Positions 37,040-45,829 of a stretch of 64,000 nucleotides of DNA are shown in pieces. Position 1 is the stretch's first letter. Every line of letters begins with the position of its first letter. A program made the position numbers and the translations under genes. The stretch covers positions 102,653-166,652 of the forward strand of contig JANSXT010000008.1 of NCBI GenBank assembly GCA_024742765.1, read 5' to 3'. This stretch comes from Phyllobacteriaceae bacterium. GTDB taxonomy: Bacteria > Pseudomonadota > Alphaproteobacteria > Rhizobiales > Rhizobiaceae. The notes below the pieces were generated by a model. It was not told where the DNA came from, made no database searches, and worked only from the letters and a program-made list of their open reading frames with translations.

Positions 37040-37572
37040 ATGGAAACCGTCATGATCCCCACCATCATCTTCGTCGTCTTCCCTTTCGCCATGATCTATG
37101 CCGCGTTGTCGGACATGTTCACCATGACCATCGCCAACCGCGTTTCGGCGCTGCTGATCGTCACTTTCCTGGCGGTCGCGCCGTTCATCGGCCTGACCTG
37201 GACGGAGTTCGAACGGATCGGAGTGATGCAGTGGCCGCATTCGCCCTCGTGCTGACGGTGACGTTCGGCCTGTTTGCCGTCGGCGTGGTTGGCGGCGGCG
37301 ATGCCAAGCTGATGGCGTCGACGGCACTGTGGCTCGGTCTCGGCCCGGCGCTGATCAACTATTTTCTCATGGCCGCGCTGGCCGGCGGCGTGCTGACCAT
37401 CTTTCTGGCGCTGTTCCGCAAGTCCGCCCTGGCCACCTATGCCGGCGAGGTGCGCATCCTTCGGCGGATCGTCGATGAGAAGGGAATCCCCTACGGCATC
37501 GCCCTGGCGGTCGGCGGTCTGGCCAGCTTTCACATGTCGCCGGCGATGATCTGGGCGCTCGGCCAGGCGTGA
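37040..37572 (+). pseudogene. cpaA: Prepilin peptidase CpaA, split by an apparent one-base deletion
   Basis: CpaA cleaves and may methylate Flp prepilins in the inner membrane. The N-terminal half reads in one frame from ATG 37040 (or 37052): IIFVVFPFAMIYAALSDMF, with the first catalytic Asp, then stops at 37255. The C-terminal half reads in another frame: ALVLTVTFGLFAVGVV, then GGGDAKLMASTALWL with the second catalytic Asp, ending at 37572. Inserting one base after the TGG codon at 37232-37234 would give MQW-AAFALVL and a continuous protein of about 177 residues, the normal size. Either the gene is broken, a frameshift is used, or the sequence has an error in a G run. It heads the cpa operon. 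Confidence 0.8.
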
Positions 37573-37624
37573 CCGGCCGGCCCCGCGGCTTCACCGTTCG
37601 TTAAGCATGCCGCTGCAGCGATCG

Positions 37625-37632
37625 TTAACCAT
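37625..37632. promoter_or_regulatory. CtrA-like motif upstream of cpaB
   Basis: TTAACCAT lies about 70 bases upstream of the proposed cpaB start, with another TTAA at 37601-37604. It suggests a second promoter within the cpa cluster, after cpaA. Evidence is by motif only. Confidence 0.35.
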
Positions 37633-37700
37633 AAGTACACCATTGCCGGCCGAATATGCGCACCACGGCGGACAGGTCCGTCCACAGATCGGGTGTGCTC

Positions 37701-38495
37701 ATGTCGATGCGTTTCATTATTCTGGCTGTCGCGATTTTGGCCGCGGGCGCTGCCGGTATCCTGGCGATGAACATGATGGGATCGTCCGATCCCGGTGAGC
37801 CCATCGCCATCGCGCCGCCGCCGCCGGCGATCGAACTGGACGAGGTCCTCGTCGCTTCCGAAACACTGACCACCGGCGCGCGCGTCGAGGATCGCATGCG
37901 CTGGCAGGACTGGCCCACCGGCGCTCTCTCGCCCGATTTCATCACCAGGTCGTCACGGCCCGATGCGATCGAGGAACTGGCCGAGTCGGTCGTCCGCGCG
38001 ACGATTGCCCAGGGCGAGCCGATCCGTCCGATCAAGCTTCTGGGCGCCGATCAGAGCTTCATGTCCTCCATCCTGCCCTCCGGCAAGCGTGCCGTTGCGA
38101 CCGAGATCGCCGCCGACACCTCCGCCGGCGGTTTCATCCTTCCTGACGACTATGTCGATGTCATCATGGTGACCCGGGGAGATGAAGGGCAGTTCCAGAC
38201 CGAGACCATCCTGAACTCGATCCGCGTGCTCGCCATCGACCAGACCATCCGCGAGGATGAGGAAGGCCGGCTGGTCCAGGTCGGCCAGACCGCCACGCTC
38301 GAACTGACACCGAAACAGGCCGAAATCATCACCGTTGCCCGACAGATGGCCGACCGGCTGACGCTGGCGCTGCGCTCGGTCAAGGATGTGAGCCCGGCGG
38401 AATCGGAAAAAGCCGCGGACCATCTCATCGGCTCAGGTCCCGATGGCTCCATCACGGTCATCAGGGGCGGCCAGAAAGCGACGGCCGCGCCATGA
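37701..38495 (+). CDS. cpaB: Flp pilus assembly protein CpaB
   Basis: CpaB (RcpC) is an inner-membrane-anchored periplasmic protein that stabilises the pilus secretin. The 264-residue protein starts with one membrane segment (MRFIILAVAILAAGAAGILAM), a proline-rich link, a SAF domain (DEVLVASETLTTGARVEDRM with GEPIRPIKLL) and the RcpC part with FILPDDYVDVIMV. ATG 37701 was chosen; ATG 37707 or an upstream one at 37656 are possible. Its stop overlaps a potential cpaC start (ATGA). The 128-base gap from cpaA contains a CtrA-like site. Confidence 0.9.
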   Translation: MSMRFIILAVAILAAGAAGILAMNMMGSSDPGEPIAIAPPPPAIELDEVLVASETLTTGARVEDRMRWQDWPTGALSPDFITRSSRPDAIEELAESVVRATIAQGEPIRPIKLLGADQSFMSSILPSGKRAVATEIAADTSAGGFILPDDYVDVIMVTRGDEGQFQTETILNSIRVLAIDQTIREDEEGRLVQVGQTATLELTPKQAEIITVARQMADRLTLALRSVKDVSPAESEKAADHLIGSGPDGSITVIRGGQKATAAP

Positions 38496-38569
38496 CCGCA
38501 ACACGCTCGATCGACAAACGCACGCGCTTCGCCCGCGCATTCACGACACGAACAGACAGGCAATCAACC

Positions 38570-40054
38570 ATGGCCTTTCATCCGTTTCGACGCATGCTGG
38601 TGGCTGCTGCCGCGATCGCCATGCTGCTTTCGCCCGCCGGGCAGACCGGACTTCCGGGCCTTGCCCAGGCCCACGCGCAGAGCGTGGTGTCCATTGGCCG
38701 CGATGGCTCCGGCGCCGAGCGGATCGTGCTCGGGCTCGACAAGTCGCTCGTCCTCGACCTGCCGGCCGACGCCCACGACATTCTGGTCGCCAATCCCGAG
38801 GTGGCAGACGCGGTGACGCGGACGGCGCGGCGCATCTATCTGTTCGGCAAGTCCGTCGGCGAGACCAACATCTTCGTGTTTGACCGCAACGGCAACCAGC
38901 TCGTCAGTCTCGATCTTCGGGTGGAGCGCGATGTGGCCGGACTTGACCGCTATCTGGCCCGTTTCATCGCCGGATCGGACATCAAGACCGAGATCATCAA
39001 CGACAACATCGTCCTGACCGGCACGGTGCAGACGCCGCAGGATGCCGCCAAGGCCGCCAAGCTGGCCGAAATCTTCGTCAAGGGCGGCGACGCGACCTCC
39101 CAGGACATCGGCTTCTTCTTCGGCCAGCTCGGCAGCAGCCAGATCGTCAACCTCCTGGAAATCACCGGCGGCGACCAGGTGACGCTGAAAGTCACGGTGG
39201 CCGAGATCCAGCGTTCGGTGATGAAACAGCTCGGAACCAGCCTTTCGGCGAGCGGTTCGAGCGGCGACATCACGTTCGGCGTCCTCAATGAGGGCAGCTA
39301 CGGCGCCCACGGCAAGCCGCTGAACGGCAACGCCCTGAACCTCGGCGCCTCGTTCGCCAATCTGAACATCAACGCCCAGTTCCGGGCCATGGAGGAAGCG
39401 GGCGTCATGAAGACGCTTGCCGAACCCACGCTGACGGCGGTGTCGGGTGAAAAGGCGATTTTCCGCGCCGGCGGCGAGTACAACATCGTCAACGGATCGA
39501 GCCTCGATGACGATGGCCGCGTCGTCGTCAACTCGCGCCAGATCGACTATGGCGTCGGCCTCGAATTCACCCCGGTGGTGCTGTCGCCGGGCCGCATTAG
39601 CCTGCAGATTCGCACCTCGGTTTCCGAGCCCACCTCCGAAGGTTCGGTCAGTGGCCTGGCCGGCAACGTCAGCATCCTGTCGCTGCGCAAGCGGCTCGCC
39701 GACACCACGGTCGAGCTGCCCTCCGGCGGATCGATGATGATCGCGGGCCTGCTGCGCGACGATGTGCGCCAGGTGGTTTCGGGCTTTCCCGGCCTGTCGA
39801 AGGTGCCGGTCTTGGGCGCCCTGTTCCGCAGCCAGGACTATATCCGCGCCGAAACCGAGCTGGTGATCGTCGTCACGCCCTATCTGTCGCGCCCGGTCGC
39901 CGCCTCGCAACTGGCCCGCCCGACCGACAATTTCAATCCGCCGTCCGATGCCCAGGCTGCGCTGTTGACCCGCGTCAACCGCATCTATGGCAGCCAGACG
40001 CAAGAACCGCCGCCAGGCCGCTATCACGGCGCCATCGGCTTCATCTACAAGTGA
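38570..40054 (+). CDS. cpaC: Flp pilus secretin CpaC
   Basis: CpaC forms the outer-membrane pore for the Flp pilus. From ATG 38570 the 494-residue protein has a signal peptide (MAFHPFRRMLVAAAAIAMLL, cleavage near AHA-QS), the pilus N-domain (ANPEVADAVTRTARRIYLFG), a BON-like domain (IINDNIVLTGTVQTPQDAAK) and the secretin core (GVMKTLAEPTLTAVSGEKA, VGLEFTPVVLSPGRISLQI, FPGLSKVPVLGALF). ATG 38492 overlaps the cpaB stop and would add 26 residues before the signal peptide; coupling favours it, signal peptide form favours 38570. Confidence 0.93.
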   Translation: MAFHPFRRMLVAAAAIAMLLSPAGQTGLPGLAQAHAQSVVSIGRDGSGAERIVLGLDKSLVLDLPADAHDILVANPEVADAVTRTARRIYLFGKSVGETNIFVFDRNGNQLVSLDLRVERDVAGLDRYLARFIAGSDIKTEIINDNIVLTGTVQTPQDAAKAAKLAEIFVKGGDATSQDIGFFFGQLGSSQIVNLLEITGGDQVTLKVTVAEIQRSVMKQLGTSLSASGSSGDITFGVLNEGSYGAHGKPLNGNALNLGASFANLNINAQFRAMEEAGVMKTLAEPTLTAVSGEKAIFRAGGEYNIVNGSSLDDDGRVVVNSRQIDYGVGLEFTPVVLSPGRISLQIRTSVSEPTSEGSVSGLAGNVSILSLRKRLADTTVELPSGGSMMIAGLLRDDVRQVVSGFPGLSKVPVLGALFRSQDYIRAETELVIVVTPYLSRPVAASQLARPTDNFNPPSDAQAALLTRVNRIYGSQTQEPPPGRYHGAIGFIYK

Positions 40055-40071
40055 GCGGAGTTCAGCCAGTC

Positions 40072-40746
40072 ATGTCCCGGAAACATCTTCAAACGGTCGG
40101 CGGACTTGTGATCGCGGCGGGTCTTCTGGCCGGCTGCGCGACGAACACCGACAAGATCGCCGTCAGTTCGATCCCCGACGACTATCGCACCAACCACCCG
40201 ATTGTCATCTCGGAGAGGGAACAGACGCTCGACGTGGCCGTTGCGAGCGGCGCGCGGACGCTCAACGCCGCAACGCAAAGCAACATCACCGCCTTCGCAC
40301 GTGCCTTCAAACAGTCCGGAACCGGGGTGCTGCATCTGCTGATGCCGGCCAATTCGCCCAATGAGCACGCAGCCGATCGCGTCCGGGAGACCATCTTCCA
40401 TGCCATCGAGCGCGGCGGTGCAAGCCGCAACGATGTTTCGGTGCAACATTATGATGCCAGCGGGCACGATATCGCCGCTCCCGTGCGGCTGTCATATTCG
40501 GGCGTGACCGCCGCAGTGCCCGAAAAGTGCGGCCAGTGGACCGAGAACCTGATCGAGACGACGCAGAACCGCCACTACCGCGACTTTGGCTGTTCGAGCC
40601 AGAACAACCTTGCCGCCCAGATCGAAAATCCGAACGACCTTCTGGGTCCGCGCGCCATGTCGCCGATCGATGCGACCCAGCGCGGCGCGGTGATCGGAAC
40701 CTACCAGACCGGGCCGGTCGGCAAGGCCTCGGAGGTCAATTACTGA
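40072..40746 (+). CDS. cpaD: Flp pilus assembly lipoprotein CpaD
   Basis: CpaD is an outer-membrane-associated lipoprotein working with the CpaC secretin. The 224-residue protein has a lipoprotein signal (GLVIAAGLLAGC) and the CpaD family pattern DDYRTNHPIVISEREQTLDV, with CGQWTENLIETTQNRHYRDF and GCSSQNNLAAQIENPNDLLG near the end, then TYQTG. ATG 40072 was chosen; a GTG at 40051 overlapping the cpaC stop is the alternative. It follows cpaC by 17 bases in the operon. Confidence 0.9.
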   Translation: MSRKHLQTVGGLVIAAGLLAGCATNTDKIAVSSIPDDYRTNHPIVISEREQTLDVAVASGARTLNAATQSNITAFARAFKQSGTGVLHLLMPANSPNEHAADRVRETIFHAIERGGASRNDVSVQHYDASGHDIAAPVRLSYSGVTAAVPEKCGQWTENLIETTQNRHYRDFGCSSQNNLAAQIENPNDLLGPRAMSPIDATQRGAVIGTYQTGPVGKASEVNY

Positions 40747-40812
40747 CCATGACACGCAACAGCGCCCGATCAATGGCGGGCCGGTCCCCAAACCGAAGCG
40801 GAAGCAAGTGAC

Positions 40813-42087
40813 ATGTCCGATACCGCTCTGAACATCGACGCCGAGATGACGGCTGCGCCTGACGAGACCGAAGCGCTCCAGCAGGTGCGGCCGGTGCCGC
40901 GCATCTCCGTGCAGGCGTTTTGCGAAACCCAGGCCATTGCATCGACGATCGAGCGCATGTCCGAGGACCGGCGCATGTCCAAGGCGCAGACGCGGGTCTA
41001 TATGGGCGGATTGGGAGCGGCCGTCGAGTTCTACCAGACCGCGCCCACGCCCAATCTGATTTTTCTGGAAATCACCTGCGGCCGCGACGAGTTGATGGCC
41101 CGGCTCAACGAGCTTGCCGACGTCTGCGATCCGTCCAGCCGCGTGGTCATCATCGGACATCACAACGACATCGCCTTATACCGCGAGCTGATCCGTGCGG
41201 GCATCTCCGAATATATGGTCGCCCCGGTCACCATCGCCGATCTGATGGGGACGATTTCCGGCCTGTTCGTCGATCCCGAGGCCGAACCGCTCGGCCGGTC
41301 GATCGCCTTTGTCGGCGCCAAGGGCGGCGTTGGCGCCTCGACCATCGCCCACAATGTATCGTGGGCGATCTCGACCCTGTTCGAAAATGAGGTGGTGGTC
41401 GTCGACATGGACCTGCCGTTCGGCACGGCCAACATTAATTTCGACCAGGATCCCGCCCAGGGCATCGCCGAGGCGGTGTTCTCGCCCGAGCGTCTGGACG
41501 AGGTCTATCTCGACCGGCTGCTGGCCAACTGCGCCGAGCACCTGTCGCTCCTGGCCGCACCGTCCATGCTGGACCGCGCCTATGACTTCGACACCGATGC
41601 GTTCGCCAACCTGATCGACATCGCCCAGCGCACCGCGCCGGCGGTGGTCCTGGACGTGCCGCATGGCTGGTCCGGCTGGACAAAGGCGACGCTGACCCAT
41701 GCCGACGAAGTGGTGGTGGTCGCTGCGCCCGAGCTGGCGAATTTGCGCAACACCAAGAACCTGATCGACACGCTCGGCGCATTGCGGCCCAATGATTCGC
41801 CCGCCCGCGTGGTGATCAACCAGGTCGGCGTGCCCAAGCGCCCCGAAATCTCGGTCAACGACTTTTGCGATCCGCTGGAGATCGAGCCGGCCGCCGTTAT
41901 CCCGTTCGATCCGCAATTGTTCGGCAACGCCGCCAATTCCGGCCGCATGCTCGCCGAAACCGATGCCGGCAGCGCCGTAGTCGCAACGCTCGGCGAATTG
42001 GCCCATCTGGTCACCGGACGCATGGTCTCCGCACCCAAGCACAAGCCCGGCCTGAAGGCCATTCTGGCGCGGCTGAAGAAGTCATGA
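40813..42087 (+). CDS. cpaE: Pilus assembly ATPase-like protein CpaE
   Basis: CpaE is a MinD/ParA-type protein that places the pilus machine at the cell pole in Caulobacter. The 424 residues include an N-terminal receiver-like domain lacking the phosphorylation pattern (about 35-150; VVIIGHHNDIALYRELIRAG), and a P-loop domain with the deviant Walker motif FVGAKGGVGASTIAHN (about 163-178), VVDMDLPFGTANINFDQD and the PKRPEISVNDF region. It lies 66 bases after cpaD and 28 before cpaF. A 20-codon open frame at 40749-40811 in the gap is not considered a gene. Confidence 0.9.
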   Translation: MSDTALNIDAEMTAAPDETEALQQVRPVPRISVQAFCETQAIASTIERMSEDRRMSKAQTRVYMGGLGAAVEFYQTAPTPNLIFLEITCGRDELMARLNELADVCDPSSRVVIIGHHNDIALYRELIRAGISEYMVAPVTIADLMGTISGLFVDPEAEPLGRSIAFVGAKGGVGASTIAHNVSWAISTLFENEVVVVDMDLPFGTANINFDQDPAQGIAEAVFSPERLDEVYLDRLLANCAEHLSLLAAPSMLDRAYDFDTDAFANLIDIAQRTAPAVVLDVPHGWSGWTKATLTHADEVVVVAAPELANLRNTKNLIDTLGALRPNDSPARVVINQVGVPKRPEISVNDFCDPLEIEPAAVIPFDPQLFGNAANSGRMLAETDAGSAVVATLGELAHLVTGRMVSAPKHKPGLKAILARLKKS

Positions 42088-42115
42088 CGACAGCGCGATT
42101 GATGGGGACGCATTG

Positions 42116-43633
42116 ATGTTCGGCAAAAGAGGCACAGCGGGAACGACGGGCACCGGCGTTTCGGGCGGACTGGCGCAGGATGCGCCCGCCGCGCCGCCCG
42201 CGCCTGAACCGCCGGAAACCGCCGCTGCACCCGTCAATCCCGAAGAGGCAACGCCCCCGGCCGCGCCGCCGACCCCGGCGCCGGCCGCGCCGACGCCGGC
42301 ACCTGCCGTCATGCCGTCCAAGCCGGTGCCGCGATCGATGTCGCAGCGCAACGAATCCTATTACGACACCAAGACACAGGTCTTTGCCGCGCTGATCGAG
42401 ACGATCGACCTGTCGCAACTTGCAAAGCTCGACGGCGACAGCGCGCGCGAGGAAATCCGCGACATCGTCAACGACATCATCGCCATCAAGAATTATGCGA
42501 TGTCGATCGCCGAGCAGGAAGAACTGCTCGAAGACATCTGCAACGATGTGCTGGGCTATGGGCCGTTGGAGCCGCTGCTGGCGCGCGACGACATCGCCGA
42601 CATCATGATCAACGGGCCCGACAACGCCTATATCGAGGTGGGCGGCAAGGTCGAGCCGGCGGACATCAAGTTCCGCGATGCTCAACAGCTCCTGTCGGTG
42701 TGCCAGAGGATCGTCAGCCAGGTCGGCCGCCGCGTCGACGAGTCCAGCCCCATCTGCGATGCGCGCCTTGCCGATGGCAGCCGCGTCAACGTGATCGCGC
42801 CGCCGCTCGCCATCGACGGCACGGCACTGACGATCCGCAAATTCAAGAAGGACAAGCTGACCCTCGACCAGCTCGTCAATTTCGGCTCGATCTCGCCGGA
42901 AGGCGCGACGCTCCTGCAGATCATCGGGCGCGTGCGCTGCAATGTCGTCATCTCGGGCGGCACCGGTTCGGGCAAGACGACGCTTCTGAACTGCCTGACC
43001 CGCTATATCGACGAAGACGAGCGTATCATCACCTGCGAGGACTCGGCCGAACTGCAACTCCAGCAGCCCCACGTCGTGCGCCTTGAGACCCGTCCGCCCA
43101 ACCTCGAGGGCGAGGGCCAGATCACCATGCGCGATCTGGTCAAGAACTGCCTGCGCATGCGTCCCGAGCGCATCATCGTCGGCGAGGTGCGCGGCCCCGA
43201 AGTGTTCGACCTGCTGCAGGCCATGAACACCGGCCATGACGGCTCGATGGGCACCATCCACTCCAATTCGCCGCGCGAATGTCTCAGCCGTATCGAATCG
43301 ATGATCGCCATGGGCGGCTTCTCGCTGCCGCAAAAGACCGTGCGCGAGATCATCGTTGGCTCGGTCGATGTGATCGTCCAGGCAGCCCGCCTGCGGGACG
43401 GTTCCCGCCGCATCACCCACATCACCGAGGTGGTCGGCATGGAAGGCGATGTGATCATCACCCAGGACCTGATGCTCTACGACATGCAGGGCGAGGACGC
43501 CAACGGCAAGATCATCGGCACGCACCGCTCCACCGGGATCGGCCGGCCGGCCATGTGGGACCGCGCGCGCTACTACAATGAGGAACAGCGTCTGGCCTCC
43601 GCGCTCGACGACATGGAACCGGTGCAGAACTGA
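42116..43633 (+). CDS. cpaF: Flp pilus secretion ATPase CpaF
   Basis: CpaF is the hexameric ATPase that powers pilus assembly at the inner membrane. The 505-residue protein has a long Ala/Pro-rich N-terminus (about 15-70), the N-terminal domain with [20 protein letters not shown], and the VirB11-like core: Walker [19 protein letters not shown], the Asp box CEDSAEL, Walker [21 protein letters not shown] and the His box [21 protein letters not shown] 42116 follows GGGGACGC; TTG 42113 is also in frame. It sits between cpaE and tadB as usual. Confidence 0.96.
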   Translation: MFGKRGTAGTTGTGVSGGLAQDAPAAPPAPEPPETAAAPVNPEEATPPAAPPTPAPAAPTPAPAVMPSKPVPRSMSQRNESYYDTKTQVFAALIETIDLSQLAKLDGDSAREEIRDIVNDIIAIKNYAMSIAEQEELLEDICNDVLGYGPLEPLLARDDIADIMINGPDNAYIEVGGKVEPADIKFRDAQQLLSVCQRIVSQVGRRVDESSPICDARLADGSRVNVIAPPLAIDGTALTIRKFKKDKLTLDQLVNFGSISPEGATLLQIIGRVRCNVVISGGTGSGKTTLLNCLTRYIDEDERIITCEDSAELQLQQPHVVRLETRPPNLEGEGQITMRDLVKNCLRMRPERIIVGEVRGPEVFDLLQAMNTGHDGSMGTIHSNSPRECLSRIESMIAMGGFSLPQKTVREIIVGSVDVIVQAARLRDGSRRITHITEVVGMEGDVIITQDLMLYDMQGEDANGKIIGTHRSTGIGRPAMWDRARYYNEEQRLASALDDMEPVQN

Positions 43634-43667
43634 TGGCGGTTGGAACGGCAGGCACGGATAGGCGGCC

Positions 43668-44687
43668 ATGACGATCTTCGGCATACCGGTCATGGTCATC
43701 GCCATCTTCGCACTCGCCGCGCTGGGCGTGGGTGGCGTGCTCTATGCGCTGTTCTACAACAAGGTCCAGCTTCAGGAGCAGTCCGGAAAGCGCCTGGCGG
43801 CGATCAAGGACAGGAGTTCGGACACAAAGGGACGCAAGGCGGCCGTCGAGCGCGTCAATGAAGGTCAGCGGCGGCGCAAGCAGCTCTCCGAATCCCTCGA
43901 CGATCTGGAACAGCGCACCAAAGACCGCGAAAAGCACATCACCAAGCCGTCGCTGAAGATGCAGATCAAGCAGGCCGGCCTCAACATCGAGATGCGCAGC
44001 TTCTATCTGATGTCGGCGGGCGTCGGCGCCTTGCTGGCGTTCATCGCGCTGATCTTCGGCGTTGGCCTGATCTATCTGCCGGCGATCTTCTTTGCCGCCG
44101 CCTTCGGTCTGCCGCGCTGGATCGTCGCCTTTCTGCGCAAGCGCCGCATGAAGCAGTTTCTCGAAGAATTCCCCAACGCCATCGATGTCATCGTCCGCGC
44201 CATCAAGTCGGGCCTGCCGCTCAATGACGGCATCCGTCTGATCGCCAGCGAGTCCAAGGAGCCGGTGCGTACCGAGTTCCGCCGCATTGTCGAGGCCCAG
44301 CAACTGGGCGTGCCGACACCGGACGCGTGCCTGCGCATGTACAATCACATGCCCATTCCCGAGGCGAACTTCTTTGCGATCGTCATCCAGATTCAGCAGC
44401 AGGCCGGCGGCAACCTGTCCGAGGCGCTGGGCAACCTGTCCAAGGTGCTGCGCGCGCGCAAGCAGATGAAGAACAAGGTCTCTGCCATGTCGATGGAGGC
44501 CAAGGCATCGGCCGCCATCATCGGCTCGCTTCCGCCGGTCGTGACCCTGCTGGTCTATCTGACGAGCCCCGAATACATCATGCTCCTGTTCACCACGAAC
44601 ACCGGGCTGTTCATCATCGGCGTTTCGCTGGTTTGGATGTCGATCGGCATCTTCGTCATGCGTCAGATGATCAACTTCGATGTTTGA
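43668..44687 (+). CDS. tadB: Flp pilus inner-membrane platform protein TadB
   Basis: TadB is one of the two GspF-like membrane proteins on which the pilus is built. The 339 residues comprise an N-terminal membrane segment (MTIFGIPVMVIAIFALAALG), a basic cytoplasmic stretch, a membrane pair (FYLMSAGVGALLAFIALIFG and LIYLPAIFFAAAFGL), the GspF domain (EEFPNAIDVIVRAIKSGLPL, IVIQIQQQAGGNLSEALGNL), and C-terminal membrane helices. It is 34 bases after cpaF and 9 before tadC. Confidence 0.94.
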   Translation: MTIFGIPVMVIAIFALAALGVGGVLYALFYNKVQLQEQSGKRLAAIKDRSSDTKGRKAAVERVNEGQRRRKQLSESLDDLEQRTKDREKHITKPSLKMQIKQAGLNIEMRSFYLMSAGVGALLAFIALIFGVGLIYLPAIFFAAAFGLPRWIVAFLRKRRMKQFLEEFPNAIDVIVRAIKSGLPLNDGIRLIASESKEPVRTEFRRIVEAQQLGVPTPDACLRMYNHMPIPEANFFAIVIQIQQQAGGNLSEALGNLSKVLRARKQMKNKVSAMSMEAKASAAIIGSLPPVVTLLVYLTSPEYIMLLFTTNTGLFIIGVSLVWMSIGIFVMRQMINFDV

Positions 44688-44696
44688 GGTGCGTCC

Positions 44697-45704
44697 ATGA
44701 TCTCCTCCATTGTCGAGACGGCCACCTCGCCGCAATTCCTGGTTTCTCTTCTGGTGTCGGTATCGGTGTTCGCCACCTTGCTGACCCTGCTCAGCGCCGT
44801 TCTGGGCGGCAACCAGTTGAAGAACCGCATGAAGATGGTGGCCACCGAACGCGACGAGATCCGCGCTCGCGAGCGCGCCCGCATCGCCGCCGAGAAGCAG
44901 CAGGGCCGCGGCTCGCTGCGGGTCGACGAGACCAAGTTTGTCGGCATCAAGGGCATTGTCGACCGGCTGGACCTGCGCAAGGCTCTGGCCGACGACGCAA
45001 CGGTCAAGAAGCTGCGCATGGCCGGCTTTCGGGGACAGCAGCCGCTGAACATGTTCCTGTTCGCCCGCTTCGCGCTGCCGTTCCTGTTCCTGTCGCTGGC
45101 CGCCTTCTACATTTTCGGTCTGGGCAATTTTGCCGAACATTCGACCATGATGCGCGTCTTCATGTGCATCGGTGCCGCCTATGCGGGGTTCTACACGCCC
45201 AACCTCTACATCAGGAACCTGGCGGGCAAGCGCGGCGATTCGATCCGCAAGGCGTGGCCCGATGCGCTCGACCTGATGCTGATCTGCGTGGAATCGGGCA
45301 TGTCGATCGAGGCCGCGTTCAAGCGCGTGTCCGAGGAGATCGGCACCCAGTCGGTGCCGCTTGCCGAGGAACTGGTGCTGGTCGGCGCTGAACTGTCCTA
45401 TCTCAGCGAACGCCGGCAGGCCTATGACAATCTGGCCCAGCGCACCGGGCTCGATTCGGTCCAGGCTGTGTCGCAAGCCCTGATCCAGGCCGAACGCTAC
45501 GGCACGCCCGTCGGCGCCGCGTTGCGGGTTCTGGCCAATGAGAGCCGTGAGCAGCGCATGACCGAGGCCGAAAAGAAAGCCGCCGCGCTGCCGCCCAAAC
45601 TGACCGTTCCGATGATCCTATTTTTCCTGCCGGTCCTGTTCGGCGTGATCCTCGGCCCGGCCGGCATCCAGGTCGCACAGCAGGGTGGCCTGTTCGGCGG
45701 CTGA
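44697..45704 (+). CDS. tadC: Flp pilus inner-membrane platform protein TadC
   Basis: TadC pairs with TadB to form the pilus platform. The 335-residue protein has an N-terminal membrane helix (FLVSLLVSVSVFATLLTLLS), a charged region, a central helix pair (ARFALPFLFLSLAAFYIFG), and a GspF domain with WPDALDLMLICVESGMSIEA and ALIQAERYGTPVGAALRVLA, ending in a hydrophobic helix (MILFFLPVLFGVILGPAGI). GAGGTG precedes the ATG. A terminator at 45760-45787 ends the operon. Confidence 0.94.
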   Translation: MISSIVETATSPQFLVSLLVSVSVFATLLTLLSAVLGGNQLKNRMKMVATERDEIRARERARIAAEKQQGRGSLRVDETKFVGIKGIVDRLDLRKALADDATVKKLRMAGFRGQQPLNMFLFARFALPFLFLSLAAFYIFGLGNFAEHSTMMRVFMCIGAAYAGFYTPNLYIRNLAGKRGDSIRKAWPDALDLMLICVESGMSIEAAFKRVSEEIGTQSVPLAEELVLVGAELSYLSERRQAYDNLAQRTGLDSVQAVSQALIQAERYGTPVGAALRVLANESREQRMTEAEKKAAALPPKLTVPMILFFLPVLFGVILGPAGIQVAQQGGLFGG

Positions 45705-45759
45705 CGGTTCGCCCGCCATCCTCGCCGCAAATCTCAAAAGCAAAACACCACAAAGAAAA

Positions 45760-45787
45760 GCCCGCCAAGATGGCGGGCATTTTCTTT
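45760..45787 (+). terminator. Terminator after tadC, possibly bidirectional
   Basis: GCCCGCCA (45760-45767) pairs with TGGCGGGC (45771-45778) around AGA, followed by ATTTTCTTTT on the plus strand; an A-rich flank on the other side gives a partial T run for the minus strand. It separates tadC from the convergent tadD. Confidence 0.85.
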
Positions 45788-45829
45788 TGTCGGGCTGGGC
45801 TCGGTGTGTCGCGTGCGCGTTTCCGACCG

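Noticed and set aside
40749..40811. 20-codon open frame between cpaD and cpaE
   Set aside because: Too short and without a ribosome binding site or known counterpart in tad loci.
43512..45476. Long minus-strand frame across tadB and tadC
   Set aside because: Same cause: antisense shadow with no recognisable domain or ribosome binding site.
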